Shown here: positions 30,296-42,211 of the stretch, one piece after another
Layout of the letters: each line of letters opens with the position of its first letter
How positions within the stretch are numbered: the stretch's first letter is position 1
Source of the DNA: Pyrenula massariospora
Taxonomy: Eukaryota; Ascomycota; Eurotiomycetes; Pyrenulales; Pyrenulaceae
Assembly (NCBI GenBank): GCA_021030905.1
Contig: JAGFMI010000002.1
Location: 1,488,001 to 1,552,000, forward strand
Length of the DNA stretch: 64,000 nt
Reading direction: 5' to 3'
Position numbers and translations under genes: made by a program
The notes under the pieces: generated by a model
What the model saw: the letters and a program-made list of their open reading frames with translations, nothing else
What the model was told of the DNA's origin: nothing
Database searches by the model: none

Positions 30296-32227
30296 TCATA
30301 GCCTCTGGAGCACACTCTCCCTCCCATAATTTGTCATCATATACCTCGACAGAAAGTCGTCGTAGTTCACTAACGTAACCATCTCAGTAAACAGCCCCAC
30401 CGAATATCTAGAAAAGGAGATGAAACTCACCGTACCCCCCACAAACCCTCCTTTTCCCCGTAAACCCCTCCCTTCCATGCAACATCCTCCAATTATCAAA
30501 GATCAACGGCTTTCCCGGCACCAGTTTGAACCGCATGACGAGCTTTTCCATCCCCAGAATCTCCACCCAGAGTCTTGCCGCCTCGTACCACCTTCTCATC
30601 TGCTCCGCGTTCTCCCAGTCGACTTTGGGCGCGCGGTCGTCGTTGTTCCAGCGTATCTGTACGAGGGTTTCCACAGCGGGTTCTTGATACTTGGCGTTTT
30701 CAACCAATTCGCGTCCCTCCAGGCGGACGGGCAGATCGTGGTTGAAGACCGGGAAGCCGTAGGCCGAGCGGGCGGGGGTGATGGATAGGGTTGGTTCGCC
30801 GGAGGAGTGGGTGGGGATTTGGATGCTTGACAGGAGATAGAAGGCGTCGGGGGAGATTGAGTGGAGCTCTTTGGCTGCGGCGAAGCCGTCGAGGAGCGTG
30901 GATTCGCCACCGAGGGGTTCGGGGGAGGATGTGTCCGACGGTTCGTGGGAGAGGCAGTGGAAGAGTTGGAGGCCCGCGGGGTCCGTGAAGTAGGTTGTGT
31001 CGGTGTGGAGGGGGAGGGAAAGATTCGTGTATGCGGTGTCTTTGGAGGAGAGGTCGGAGGTGAAGTCCCAGAAGGAGCCTGTTGTGAGAGACGATGAATT
31101 AATGACAAAGGTCTTGTTCGATCGATCGTAAGAGAGTTCGAGAGGGATTTCTCTTAACGAGCAGGGGCACGGAGAAAAAATGGAGTGCTTAGATGGAACA
31201 GACCATAGTGTGTGCTTCTGATGAAAGCTATACGATTAAGCAGGCTTTCGGTAGCTGCGGGAGTTGGCGGTGTATTTTCGATGAAGGAGAATCCGACTTG
31301 ACGCTTGAGACATGTCGTTTTAGCCTCCGTAAGTAAATTTTAAAGGGAGCCCAGGATGACAACACACAATGATCTGTGTAAGCTCTGCAACGCCGCTATC
31401 CTCGTCCATCACTTTCTCATAGTCAATGCCTGGGTACGACCCATGTTCTTTTCTGTAAGGAATCCAGTTGTGCTGCCTTTGCAGCGTTATTCATGGCTTT
31501 AAGAGACATGCAATGCAATCTTGAAGGAATCGCATCGTACCTTCTCCGTATATCTTTTACTCCGAAGCGATGTAGCCATAACCATTCAAACGAGAAGAAG
31601 CTCTCATGGGCACCATCATTCCCTAATTTTCACATGAGTCAAAATATGGGAGGAGGAAAGTATGCTGACATTTTATGGTCACGCCATGAGAAGTGTATCT
31701 GACAGAGGTCGCAAGTGCTGGAGGAAGCTGTGAACTTGTTCAACGGCATGCTTATTAAATGTCTTGAGTTAGTGGATACCGAGAAGGTGTCCAGAATTCT
31801 CTGCTTCGTCTCTGGATGTACACACTCGCTACATTGACAGTGGTCTCTGTAGAATGCTGTTAGTCGTACTTTCCATATCGACGACGGCGCTGAAAATACC
31901 TGAGCCAGAACGCTGGGCTGTTCAGTCGGGCGAAAATGACACATTAGATCAATATCATTTTGAAACATGGTTGAGTACTTTTCCGATGAGGCACGTACTA
32001 TGTCATAGTCCTACCTCCCATACCAGGAGGTAAATCTACCTTGACATTCTTCCCGTGGGTCCATTCCTTGGGTGCAGAAGCCTCGCTAGCAGCAGTCGAG
32101 TATGTCGCATGCTTTTTTACATTTGCGTTCTTTCGGAGAGAGACGTGCCTCCAACAAGCGAGGCCATGTTCTTGTTGTGCCTGAAACTTGGCGTCAGCCG
32201 GCGAGTCACTGCGCGAAGATCGAGCAT
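30296..32227 (-). CDS. TMLH: Trimethyllysine dioxygenase (carnitine synthesis, step 1)
   Basis: Nine exons on the complement: 30296-30369, 30431-31078, 31204-31303, 31368-31476, 31541-31622, 31683-31846, 31900-31917, 31999-32085, 32145-32227. They join in phase to 1365 nt, 454 aa. The N-terminal zinc-type domain shows FWLRDHCQCSEC and HPETKQR; a second piece is NDGAHESFFSFEWLWLH. The TauD domain has IAFIRSTHYGSFWDFTSD, the iron ligands His239 and Asp241 (LPLHTDTTYF) and His415 (MLHGREGF), then CGGYVNYDDFLSRY. This 2-oxoglutarate/Fe(II) enzyme hydroxylates trimethyllysine; Neurospora calls it cbs-1. An 18-nt micro-exon supplies PAFWL. Least certain are exon 1 (mitochondrial-type presequence, MLDLRAVTRRL) and a possible extra 10 residues after DTF. 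Confidence 0.85.
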
Positions 32228-33026
32228 CAGACAAAAAGGCTTAATGTTAATGTTGCTGATCTCAAGTACTGATGCTGCCTACGCGCAGGGTTGTATATTG
32301 GTAAAGACCTTAAGCTTTGCTGGCCGAAATAAGTGAAAGGTTTCGCGCCCATGCTTCAACCTGAGTAGAGACTCGTCAAATTGGAGGTTTGTGCCGTTTG
32401 AAAATGATATGAATGAGCCAAATTCAAATAAATTCATAAAGCGCAATTAAGGATTAGCAATGGTTATCGACGTCGAGAGATGGCATCATGGCCTAATGGT
32501 AAGGCGTTGCTTTCTGGTTCGTCTCCAACAACATTGGTGACAGGTGCATGATCGCCTGGCAAGGATTGTGGGTTTTAAGGTTTTCATTTTGCTTCAAGTA
32601 AAGGTGGTTGATATACCTTTGTTATTTGGAAAATTTTAATGTTCAATCTACAGATCTATACATTTCATTCTTCCACCAAGAGCAAATGCATCGGATCTTA
32701 AACTTCGTTACGCTTTTGTTTAAGAGAAACGCTCCGATGATAGCTTCAAAAATAGAGCCTATGAAGAACCGTATCGGTCAAGATTCGAGACAGATTGTAT
32801 GGTGTGCACATATCTGCATTGATTTTCCGCTTCAAGAAGGTATACTAACAACCACCAAGCACGCTGGACAGCTCTGCTGCCAGTTTCTTCCAAACACGCC
32901 ATGCCAAATGCAAAGCCCAGCCGTAAGCGCACCTCCTAAAGACATGCCAAGTTCAAGATGAAGAAATGGTATCATGTGTAAAAAACATCGAAAATGATAT
33001 TTCTGCTGGCCATGAAGGGAAGAGAT
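32228..33026. other. Intergenic between TMLH promoter and F-box gene 3' end
   Basis: Holds the TMLH promoter (both neighbours are on the minus strand) and the tRNA-like relic at 32484. The open frame at 32608-32961 (+) is low in recognisable features and was not called. Confidence 0.4.
32492..32582 (+). pseudogene. Possible tRNA relic with intact A box
   Basis: GGCATCATGGCCTAATGGTA at about 32493 looks like a tRNA 5' half: a D-arm GCC..GGC and an A-box-like TGGCCTAATGG. The following GTTGC and a later GCAAG could form an anticodon stem with TCT (Arg) in the loop and an intron-like insert between them. The T arm is missing: where a GGTTCGANTCC B box is expected the sequence reads GGGTTTTAAGG. 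No matching 3' acceptor strand is visible. A decayed tRNA or tRNA-derived element is the best guess; it could also be chance. Confidence 0.3.
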
Positions 33027-35345
33027 TCACCCAAAAAATCGCTTGGGTTCTATGAGGTTGACCCTCCGATCTCTTTCTGTATGCTTCCACCAGCTCGGGC
33101 CACTTTTATGGGCGCTGTTCCAATTTCCAATGCATCCGTCCTTTGACGACGCGGTAGGGACCCCGTTGTTTCTGGCTCCTAGAAAATCATCCCACCCGAT
33201 AACGCCGCCGTTGGTTTCAAACCCAGGAATATCCGGTAAGAGCTTGAAGACTGGTGGATGAGGCGAAGGGGCAATGGTCGAAGTAGCTACCCGACCGACA
33301 AAACTAGGGAGCGAAAATTCATGGACTTTGATTGGCCCATTTTTCATGAGCCCCTTCAGCTCTTCAAGCATCTGTTTCTCCTCATCAAAGGGGACGTGGC
33401 GGCTATTTGCAGACTCGGTAGAAAATGTCGAGCTACCCGAATCATGCTTCACATCATCATAGTCGCTGTGGTCCGTGATTACAACCTTGATGAATTCGGT
33501 TGGGCGTTTGGCAGCTGATTCTATGACATGTTGTGATCTGATGCGTGCGGCCCTTAAGGAATTGTCCTTTGGCAAATCATGCGGGCCCGTCGAGCCAATA
33601 GAGCCGAGAGCAATTGATCGAAGTGGCAAGGAATATTTGTCTGTTGGGAGCAGGATTTTGCCATCCTTTGTCGGGCAGCAGACTGCCTGGATTGCACCAG
33701 GTGGATCGATATCGCGAGGTGCGCGCAGAGACCGTAGGCTCGGGAAGCCGCCATGTAAGATTGAAAGAGCAAGGCTTGTGTTGGCGCTTTTCGGTCCAAC
33801 ATGAATCGCCTCCCACGGTGGTAAAGATGGTGCCATTTCCGCTCCTCTGGAAGCCACATCCCAATGGAGAAATCGCAATGTCGGCGAGGCCAGAATGGGC
33901 TGGAATACCATCAACTCTGTTGGCAACTCAGGACATCCGTCGGACTGGCTCAAAGTAAATCGAACAAGCCGCGGCAGAGAAGCTAATATTTTTGATAGAG
34001 CGAGTAAAGACGTTATCCCCATGTCCACGAAACTCAGATTTTCGAGTCGCTGGGCAAATGGCGTTGCTGCATACCGAGATAAGCCTTGGTCTGTCACGCC
34101 GATTAGGCTTTCTAATCGAAGTGAATGAAGCGCAGGTAGTGCGAGAAGAGTCCGGTCATTGAAGTCATCCGCATCAAAAGACGACACCGCCAGATTCTTG
34201 AGGTTAGGCAGCAACTGAAACATTTCCTGGAAAATACCCGACTCGATGATGCCGGAACCATTGAGCGAATGGATCATGAGCGTTTCCAACTTTATCCACG
34301 ACCGGTGATACATTAAGAACTCGTAAACTTGTGTTTCATCCAGAAGACCTGGTGGCAGCTGTTGATACGATCTCTGGGCGACTGTCGCGTTCTCACCAAT
34401 GATCCATACGTGCTCCCTTAGTTTTCGTCGGGTTGAAATGGCATGAAAAATTCGTTGGAATTCGTGAGAATAGGTCAACTGCAGTCCGTGTAAACGCTGA
34501 AAATTCGGGCACTCCATTATCACAGAAGCCACCAAATCAAGGTACTCTAGTGATTGTGAATCAAGTTCAGCACTTGGGTTTCGGGCTGATAAGCCAGCAT
34601 TAGACACTTGGAGGCCGTGGACAAGACCCGCAAGGTGACTATTCCGTCGTAGTGTCCGTCTTAGCAACACAAGTCGAGAGCCGAGCTTTAACTTCATCTT
34701 CTTCAACTGCTGTGGAGAATCTGTTCCGGTGATTCGAATATGGCCATATCTGTCTCATCAGCATCCCGTGAACGAGGTCGAGAGAAGGGGCATACAATCT
34801 TTGCTGTGCAGCTGCGCTCCACGCCTTGCTTGTCACAGCAAGGGCTGTCAGGTCTCTCATGTAGCATGTCGCGCAACTAGGCGAAAGTCGGTCCGCATGA
34901 ACATTTTGCAGTTGAGCCAATATGTAGTCTAAGACCTCGGCGGGAAGGCGCTTGAAGTCGAACTTCTTGAATACTTGAGATTTGCGCGACCGAATGGTCG
35001 GGGTGATAGGTGAGGCAGATGCCCGATTCCTGGGCCTGGGAGGATTGGTTTCCCATACTGGTACGATAGGTCTCTTAGCAAGGACTGCCTCTATGCTCAA
35101 GGGCTCAATTGGCGGGCGTAGATTCGATATAGGTGCGGATTTCTCGGTCGGGAGCTTGATTTCGATGACCTTTGACTCGGGCTCTGAGGGGGGCGTGTAT
35201 CTGATTTAATGTTAGCAAAGCCAGCCCGTAATGTTTCGGAGCACATAGCCTTCCGAGCGCACCTTTTAGACTTGATGAAGTTCGCATCAATGGGGCTCAG
35301 ATTCGCATTGGGGCCCCGGTACTGAACGCTAAGACGTGGGTCCAT
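33027..35345 (-). CDS. F-box protein with leucine-rich-like repeats
   Basis: Complement of 33027-34706, 34774-35200 and 35263-35345; 2190 nt, 729 aa. Intron 1 (62 bp, GTGCGC..AATCAG) is phase 2 and turns ...FIKSK/R into YTPPSEPE. Intron 2 (67 bp, GTTCAC..CAGCAG) is phase 0 and joins RLYAPSLDL to LKKMKLKLGSRLVLL, the usual sequence after a fungal F-box. The F-box itself is near residues 85-125 (FKRLPAEVLDYILAQL ... LTALAVTSKAW). The middle has loose Leu-rich repeats (LPNLKNLAVSSF, LPALHSLRLESL, RLENLSFVDMGI). The C-terminus is not recognised. Such proteins choose substrates for SCF ubiquitin ligases through Skp1. The target is unknown. Confidence 0.82.
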
Positions 35346-36399
35346 GATGATGGTGGTTCCTGCCCACAGCAACGCAGCACAAGATGAAAGACTGCTGGCA
35401 TGTCTGGAAGGATTGAAAAATCCAGACAGTGTCGCTGAGTCGGTATTATCGGCGGCGAAGGAAGCGCGGCTCTGACAGAGCGAGGACGGTACTCAAACAT
35501 CAGTGTATCCCGTGGTGGAGGAACGCGTTAAGAAAGGTACTCAGTAGGTACTCAGGGCATCCGAGAGGGGCCCCAGGAATCCTGCCAGGGCACCGGTGAG
35601 CTTAAGCAGGGAGTTGCGCAAGAAACAGGCTTTGCAAGCGCCGATTAGCCAGGGCTTGGTGGAAATAGGATTCGGGGCCCAAGGATTCCCTGGCTGACCG
35701 GCGCCCGGATTGCTTGGATGTGGCATAGAGGCGTGGGATTTACAGCGGCTGGCCAAAGCCGCGGCGCCGCCGTTCCGTGATGTGGGTGATACCGTAGATG
35801 ACGCTTCGGATCTCGACAATCTTATCAATGACATGAAACAGCCCTCGACCCCTACATTGCCGCTGCTCTACTGCTTTGGGACAATGTGGAAGACTCGTGG
35901 ATACCATCCAAGCGCCGCCAGCGCAAGACAATATCGTGCTGTTGCATTCATGAAAGAAACGCTTCTCTGGTAAGAGCAGGGATCGGTGGAAATTGGCAAC
36001 GGGGATCAGTGCTTTCGGATCTTCGAGAAGTACTTGACAAGGCTCACTTTCCAAGGGGTTTCATTGCGGCGGTTTGGTGTAGAAGAGCTCTACTGCCAGC
36101 CAGCGATTGATTCAGACCCCAAGATTGCGACAGCCTCATTCTGGACAGGGAAAGGCTCACCCTATCTCAGCATACTCCATGCACATTGCTACACGGATCA
36201 ACACGTGGTTCGCTAGCCGATACACTCTCAATATTGTACATTCGATTACCGATGGGCCTAATATAATTGTTTTCGTCCTACTTAGATTGCACTATACTTG
36301 CTGATAATGTCTTGATTTATCCAGATGACAATCAACATAAAGCTGGACGATTTCATAAATCACGCACTGAAGCTTCTGTCTTTCATTGGACCGGTAATT
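35346..36399. other. Intergenic, nothing recognised
   Basis: About 1 kb between the F-box start and the CoA-transferase stop (both minus). GC-rich patches near 35560-35770 produce several overlapping open frames on both strands, none with motifs or splice support. Confidence 0.4.
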
Positions 36400-38016
36400 C
36401 TACGATACAATCCCATCTATTCTAAATTTCTTGATATCGTCGTCATTGTATCCTAGGACCTGTGATAACACCTCATCGGTATGCTGGCCAAGGACTGGTG
36501 GGGGAGACCGAATGCTGGGCTTCGATTGCGAGTATTTGACCGGTGGTGACACCAACTTCATTAGACCACACGAAGGATGTTCAACTTCGGTGACCATGTT
36601 TCGCGCCTGAACATGCTGGTGTTCCAACGTTGACTTGACGTCGTTGATGGCAGCATACGGCATTCCACATCCCTCAAACACGTTTAGCCATTCCGCAGTC
36701 GTCTTCTTTTGCGTCTCTTTCTCGATCATGCTTTCAAGTACTTCTCGATTCCTCACACGTTCGTTGTTATTGACGAATCGGGGATCCGATTTCCATTCTG
36801 GTTTCCCAAGCTTGTCACACATGATTCCAAAGAGTCGGTCATTGCCGCCTCCTATCATGATGTCGCCATCGGCGCTCTTGAAACCTTTGTAGGGTACGAT
36901 CGACGCTGGCACGATCATATCAGTCAAGTTCCATGTTTCAAAGCCTCAACCTACGATGAGCAGTTCCCCATCTTCCACCGTCTTTCTTCCCGCTCACAAG
37001 TACCGAGCTTGCCATATTTGCCAGTGTGGCTACTTGACAATCGGACAGTGCAACATCAATGTGTTGTCCCTTTCCAGTTCGGACTCTTGATAGCAGTGCC
37101 GCCATGACGCTGTTGGATGTGTAGAGGCCGGTGGTGAGATCCGTCACTGCAACACCCACTTTTACCGGCGGTCCGTCTCGCGCCCCAGTAATGTGCATGA
37201 GTCCCATCTCAGCTTCGACCATCACGTCATATCCAGCGCGGCTGCTGTAGGGACCGGTCTGGCCATACCCTGTGATGCTTGCATAGATGAGAGACGGGTT
37301 GACTTTGTGAATGGAATCAAAATCCATGCCGTATTTCTTGAGCGACCCGGGGAGATAATTTTCGACGAGCACATCGCATGATTTGGCTAGCCTGTGAAGA
37401 ATCTCCACCCCGCGGTTTTCAGCGAAGGAGAGCCCTAACGACTTTTTATTTCGGTTGACCTTTGGCAGATGATAAATATTAGGGGGGTCAACTGTCTTTG
37501 AGGTCTTACTGAAAGAAAGTAGGCACTCTCCCCCGGGCCAGTCTTGTCTTCCTGTATATATTTCGCAAAAGGAGGACCCCAGGCCCGAGTATCATCGCCG
37601 CGCGTGGGATGTTCGATCTTGATGATTTCAGCTCTGGGACGACACGTATTTCCTTAGCTTTCTGGTCGTCGAATCTTCCAAGGGGATAGAATAGAGGTGC
37701 GTGGACGAAGCGTACACGATTCATAAAGCGTACCCTAAGTCTCCAAGTATTTGTGTTGCGTATGGCTTTTTCGACCACTGTCATTGAATGAGCATGAAGT
37801 TTGATGAGGCGAACATACACCTGCGAGCACCCTCGTCATGTCCAGCACACGGATACCAGCTAGCGGTAAGGTCTCATCCTGAGTGGGCGTCACTGAAGCC
37901 AAATGTCTCCGTCTCCAAATCGACCATGAAGGATAGGAACAGGTCTGTATTATAAGCCTTCGGTTTAGTTTGCCACAATATCTCATGGGAAGCACTTGTC
38001 TTGCGCCGACAGCCAT
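36400..38016 (-). CDS. Mitochondrial class III CoA-transferase (SUGCT/CaiB-BaiF type)
   Basis: Five exons on the complement: 36400-36905, 36955-37459, 37510-37633, 37734-37765, 37819-38016; 1365 nt, 454 aa. Splices restore the family's continuous N-terminal core: [15 protein letters not shown] / [11 protein letters not shown] / [21 protein letters not shown] / [12 protein letters not shown], and later [13 protein letters not shown]. Asp196 in [12 protein letters not shown] aligns with the catalytic Asp that forms the acyl-enzyme in formyl-CoA transferase. The first 45 residues are basic and Ser/Arg-rich without acids ([23 protein letters not shown]), a likely mitochondrial presequence. Closest by eye to succinate-hydroxymethylglutarate CoA-transferase, which passes CoA from succinyl-CoA to dicarboxylates such as glutarate; exact substrate unknown. 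Confidence 0.88.
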
Positions 38017-38220
38017 CTCTGTGGGAGTCTGTCGCTTGCTTGTGAAAAGTTAGAACTATCCAGAATTGAAAGGTCGAAGCCGAGGTCGTTCGCTAGCGGA
38101 GACACCCCGCATGGTGGCCTGCTATGGATGGATCAACAGTTGGAGACGAATTTGACAGCGAAAACCTTCACCTGGACAGCTAAGCGTGGGAAGCTCAAAT
38201 TGGGTGCCAGATTGGTCGCC
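38017..38220. promoter_or_regulatory. Bidirectional promoter, CoA-transferase / riboflavin synthase
   Basis: Only 204 bp separate the two divergent start codons (38016 on minus, 38221 on plus), so both genes must share this DNA for initiation. No TATA box is evident. Shared control is an inference from spacing. Confidence 0.55.
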
Positions 38221-38992
38221 ATGTTCACGGGTCTCGTTGAGACCATTGGCAGTAGGCTCTCCTTCCTTACACTTTCTACGAACTCGCCTAACCCATCTTT
38301 CGTCCTTAGCTGTGAGCTCTCTCCAACCCATCGACAACAGTACGTCCGGCGGAAGCGGCACCTCCCTCACGATCTCTAACTGTCCCACGATTCTATCCGA
38401 CGCTGCTCTCGGCGACAGCATTAGCATCAATGGCACTTGTCTTACAGTCACCTCCTTCGATGCGTCCTCCTTCAAAGTTGGCGTCTCGCCAGAGACCCTA
38501 CGGCGTACCAATCTGGGCTCGCTCACTGAAGACTCAAAGGTAAATCTCGAGCGGGCGGTCTCGGCGAGCACGCGCATGGGTGGGCATTTCGTGCAGGGCC
38601 ACGTGGACACAACGGCTATCATCCTGAGCGTCACTCCAGACGGAAATTCGCTGGTCTTCAGGGTCCGGCCGCGGGACCGAACCGTGCTGAGGTACATTGT
38701 TGAGAAAGGATACGTCACGATGGATGGGGCGAGCTTGACCGTGACGCATGTCAACGATGCAGAGGCTTGGTGGGAAGTAATGCTCATTGCGTACACGCAG
38801 GAGAAGATAGTGACAGCTGCCAAGGTCGCTGGGGATGAGGTCAACGTGGAGATCGACGTTGTTGGAAAGCTCGTTGAGAAGAGTGTGAAAGGATATTTCG
38901 ATGGGCTGGGAAGTGGACGCGAAACACCTGCAGTTCTACAGAAAATGGTTGCAAAGCTTGTAGATGAAACGCTGAGGGCGAAAAATTACTAG
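38221..38992 (+). CDS. RIB5: Riboflavin synthase alpha chain
   Basis: Exons 38221-38251 and 38310-38992, 237 aa. The 31-nt first exon encodes MFTGLVETIG, the hallmark N-terminus of riboflavin synthase; the 58-bp intron (GTAGGC..CCTTAG, CTAAC branch) is phase 1 and leads into TVSSLQPID. Two homologous lumazine-binding barrels follow: ISINGTCLTVTSF with FKVGVSPETLRRT in the first, then GHFVQGHVDTTA and YVTMDGASLTVTHV in the second. The enzyme dismutates two 6,7-dimethyl-8-ribityllumazine molecules to riboflavin, the last step of the pathway, in the cytosol as a trimer. Length is normal; a 20-residue helical tail follows the second barrel. Confidence 0.95.
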
Positions 38993-39515
38993 TAGTGCGA
39001 GTCGCGTACGACATTCTCCCTGGTACTCTTCTCTGGAGCACCAGGGGTTTGTCTAACTAGCAGAAGACTGGAAGCTGTCGCGCAGTATAGGATCGGGTTG
39101 AATATCAATAAACCATTAAGCCGCATTGGACGGCACTTGCTATGCTTTTCCGCTGTGTACAATTTTGCGTAACTATGTATAGAGGCCACCGCTGCCTCCT
39201 CTTCCTCGTCCGCTAAAACACTGGAGCCGTAGTGAGAATTTAACAGAAAACCCCTACGAAAAGAAAACGCCGGAAAATGCAGGGGGAATCGCATGTGGTC
39301 ATGAAGACGCCAACTAAGTGCTCCAGCCGTGTAGATCATCATGTCAATTGCATAAACAGGAAATATGGCCTGCAAAATACACCGAAGCGCGCAGCCTAGG
39401 AACGTTAAGGGTGAACCTCCAAAGACCGATTCAAATCATACGTAAGGCAGGTGGTCTGTAAACGTATAACAAGTTAAAGAGGACGGCAACAGATATTTTG
39501 AACATCAAGGCTTTC
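38993..39515. other. Intergenic, convergent 3' ends
   Basis: Between the stop codons of riboflavin synthase (+) and the kinase gene (-). The minus frame at 38989-39375 has no family features. Nothing else seen. Confidence 0.4.
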
Positions 39516-42211
39516 TCAAACGTCAAAATTGCTTTGACCAAAGATGTTTTCATCGTTGGACTTGACAACTCCGCTCATCCTATTGTCTTGGTTGGAAGTG
39601 CTTCTGAAAAGGCTCAGGTCTTCGCCGTTTGCATTTTCATCCTCGAGCTGGCTAGCTCGAGGACCTAGATTATTGTCCATAGAACTTTCGTCGACGAACG
39701 TGAACCCTTTGAAAGCATTCTGCATCGTTGGCGACAGCGGTGTGGACGAATTGACGCCTGCGGCAAGGGCTGCCGCTCGAGCATTGAGGGAAGATGCATT
39801 ATTTAAGGCGTTGGTGAACTCCGGGTCGAAGTTTGAAGTATCCTCACCAGATTTCAATTTGGGCTTGAACGGCGGAACTAGATTCTTTTGCTCGAGCGCC
39901 TTCCAATCCATGTCGTGGAAAAATGGATGCTCAATCAATTCTTGAGCGTCATTGGTGGCTCCTAGCCGGTGTTTTGGGTTCCGATTGAGGAGTCCTTTCA
40001 CAAAATTGCGCCCCTCAGTGCTCAGGGCATCTCTTGGAAAACGTACTTTTCCAAAAGCAATATTCTTGTACATCTGCTGAGTATCTTCGGCGTAAAATGG
40101 GCTCCAGCCGCAACACATCTCGAAGACGAGAACGCCAAGGGACCAGAAATCAACCATCTTTGTGTAGCCTTGTTCGTCCAATAACACCTCTGGAGCGAGA
40201 TATTCGGTTGTGCCACAGAATGTATTTGTCGTGTCGTTCTTGGTCAGGTTCGCCTTGGACAGACCAAAGTCACACAGAGCAATATGTCCATTGGCGTCTA
40301 GAAGGATGTTCTCCGGTTTGAGATCGCGGTACACGATATCGTGCCGATGAAGATGCTGCAACGCTAGGATCAATTCGGCAATATAGAATTTGGCACGTGG
40401 TTCTTGAAAACGACCCTCTTTCTGTAGATGCCAGAAAAGTTCACCCCCAGACATGAAATCTGTAACAAGATAAAGGTCCGTAGATGTCTGGAAAGAAAAT
40501 TTTAAGCCGACAATGAAGGGCGAGTCGGCCATTGCGGTGCGGACTAAAATGTTGCGCTCGCCGATGGTATGCGCGACCTCTTTTTTCTGTATGATGACTT
40601 TCTTCGAAAGTACCTTCATGGCGTATATGCGTTGTGTGTCCTTTTTCCGAACTTGATAAACCTGGCCAAACGTTCCTTTACCAATGAGCTTCAGGATCTT
40701 GAAATCGCTAGGGCCGAAATGCTTCTTATCTGCCTTGAAAGCCTGAACCCGCAGGTGAATTTCACCAGTGACTTTTTCATCTTCCGGACCTCTTGCTTCA
40801 AGCGGGAACCACCCTTCTAAAACCGGATGCTCTTTACTTAGGTTCAGACATAGTCGCAGATGGCCGAGGAAGACTTCTTGAGTCGAGCGATCATATACGG
40901 AGATATCAATCTCAGACTGGTGGCCGACAACATCACTGAAGGAATATTAGTAACTCGGGAGGCACTGCAAGAAATCTGTACTTACAAAAGAGCTTCATGA
41001 TCCCACTGTGGGTCAGTTACCTGACCGCCCATCGCTACGTCCGGGCTGTCTAGCTGGCTATTGTGACTTCCTTGTCGGCTCTTCATGGGGATCGCCATGG
41101 GTTTGCCCATGTCACTATCAGTCCTTCGGATAGGCATCGATGACAAAGCACGATTTTTTGGATCTCGGTCGTCGTGATCCAGATCCATTGCATCGTATTT
41201 TGGGCCTTTTGAGATATACTCATTCCACTCAAAAACGCAGACTACATAAGGATCAAAGGATGGCCGTAGGCCTCGAGCTTCTGAGATTTTGACGGAAAGT
41301 TTCCCTTTGGGAGGTCCAAGCCCGAGATTGTCAGTAGAGCGACTAGCGCCTGAGGAAGTTTCTGGTTGCGGATTCTGGCCGCTTTGGGGTGATCTGGGTT
41401 CGGGGGTCCCAAGTCCGGATTTTGTGGGCCCGTCATGGCGTTTCTCTCGGGGGTCGGCTTCGTGCGAAAGCGCTCGAGGAGTAAGAGGAGGGGTGTTCTT
41501 TGTACACGACGCGTCGGCCGTGTTCGAAGTCAGCTTTGTGAGCTCTTGAACAGAGGAAGATGTTTCATTTGAGTCAGGAACAGTGAATGAAGACGCAGGG
41601 ACCGGGTTACAAGATGGATTAGACAAATGTGCAGCTAGGACTGGGGCCGTTATGACACTCGAGACAGGAAGGGAAGCGTGGCGTTGGGTTTTTTGATCTG
41701 GGGCTTTCTTGGACACAGCAAGATGTTTTAAGGCCTGGCTGATGTTGCTCAAGCCATTCTCAGGGGCAGCATGACCCCTCTCCGTAGCCTCTAGCTCTTT
41801 GTGTATTGTAGAAGAGCCAGAAGACACGGGCGTTGGGGGCAGCTTTGGCTCTCCAAGCAGAGCTACGGCATCCAATCCTGGCTTTGCAGCTTGCTCATTC
41901 GGAAGCAGGGGCGGAGTATGCTCTGAATGACGACTAAGCCCGTTCGTAGCCACGCAATCAGATGCCGAAAAGCTCTCACTCAGCTCTGAGTTTGATATGT
42001 GCTGTGAGGGTTCATCGCACGATGTCCCCGAGGCAAGGAGAGGGGCGTCCATTACAGAGTGATTCTGGGGACTTGACTCTGGAGAATGGTGAAGACCCAC
42101 CTGGCTGAAATAGCTGGAAGGTATCTCTGGTAGGCGCTTGTCAGAAAATTCTGGCTGCGGTGTCTGCATGCCAGATGGGGTTGCGGCGAAGGATCCGATT
42201 TGGTCTTGCAT
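39516..42211 (-). CDS. SCH9: AGC kinase of the Sch9/SchA type
   Basis: Complement of 39516-40935 and 40986-42211, 881 aa; the 50-bp intron (GTAAGT..TTCAG) lies inside the C2-like domain and is phase 2. Residues 1-300 are Ser/Pro-rich. A C2-like region (about 305-480) has SVKISEARGLRPSFDPYVV before the intron and VFLGHLRLCLNL with GWFPLEAR after it. The kinase domain (about 488-745) shows IGKGTFGQVY, AMKVLSKK, VYRDLKPENI, DFGLSKA and the activation loop NTFCGTTEYLAPE. The C-tail has the turn motif STPLSPTM and the hydrophobic motif FKGFTFV, sites for TORC1/TORC2 in yeast Sch9. The C2-plus-AGC layout separates it from PKA. It links nutrient signals to growth and ribosome synthesis by family. 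Confidence 0.92.

Noticed and set aside
30596-31108. Pro/Ser-rich 170-codon minus-strand frame
   Set aside because: It is the +1 frame of the TMLH main exon; the true frame has HTD iron-ligand and other conserved motifs.
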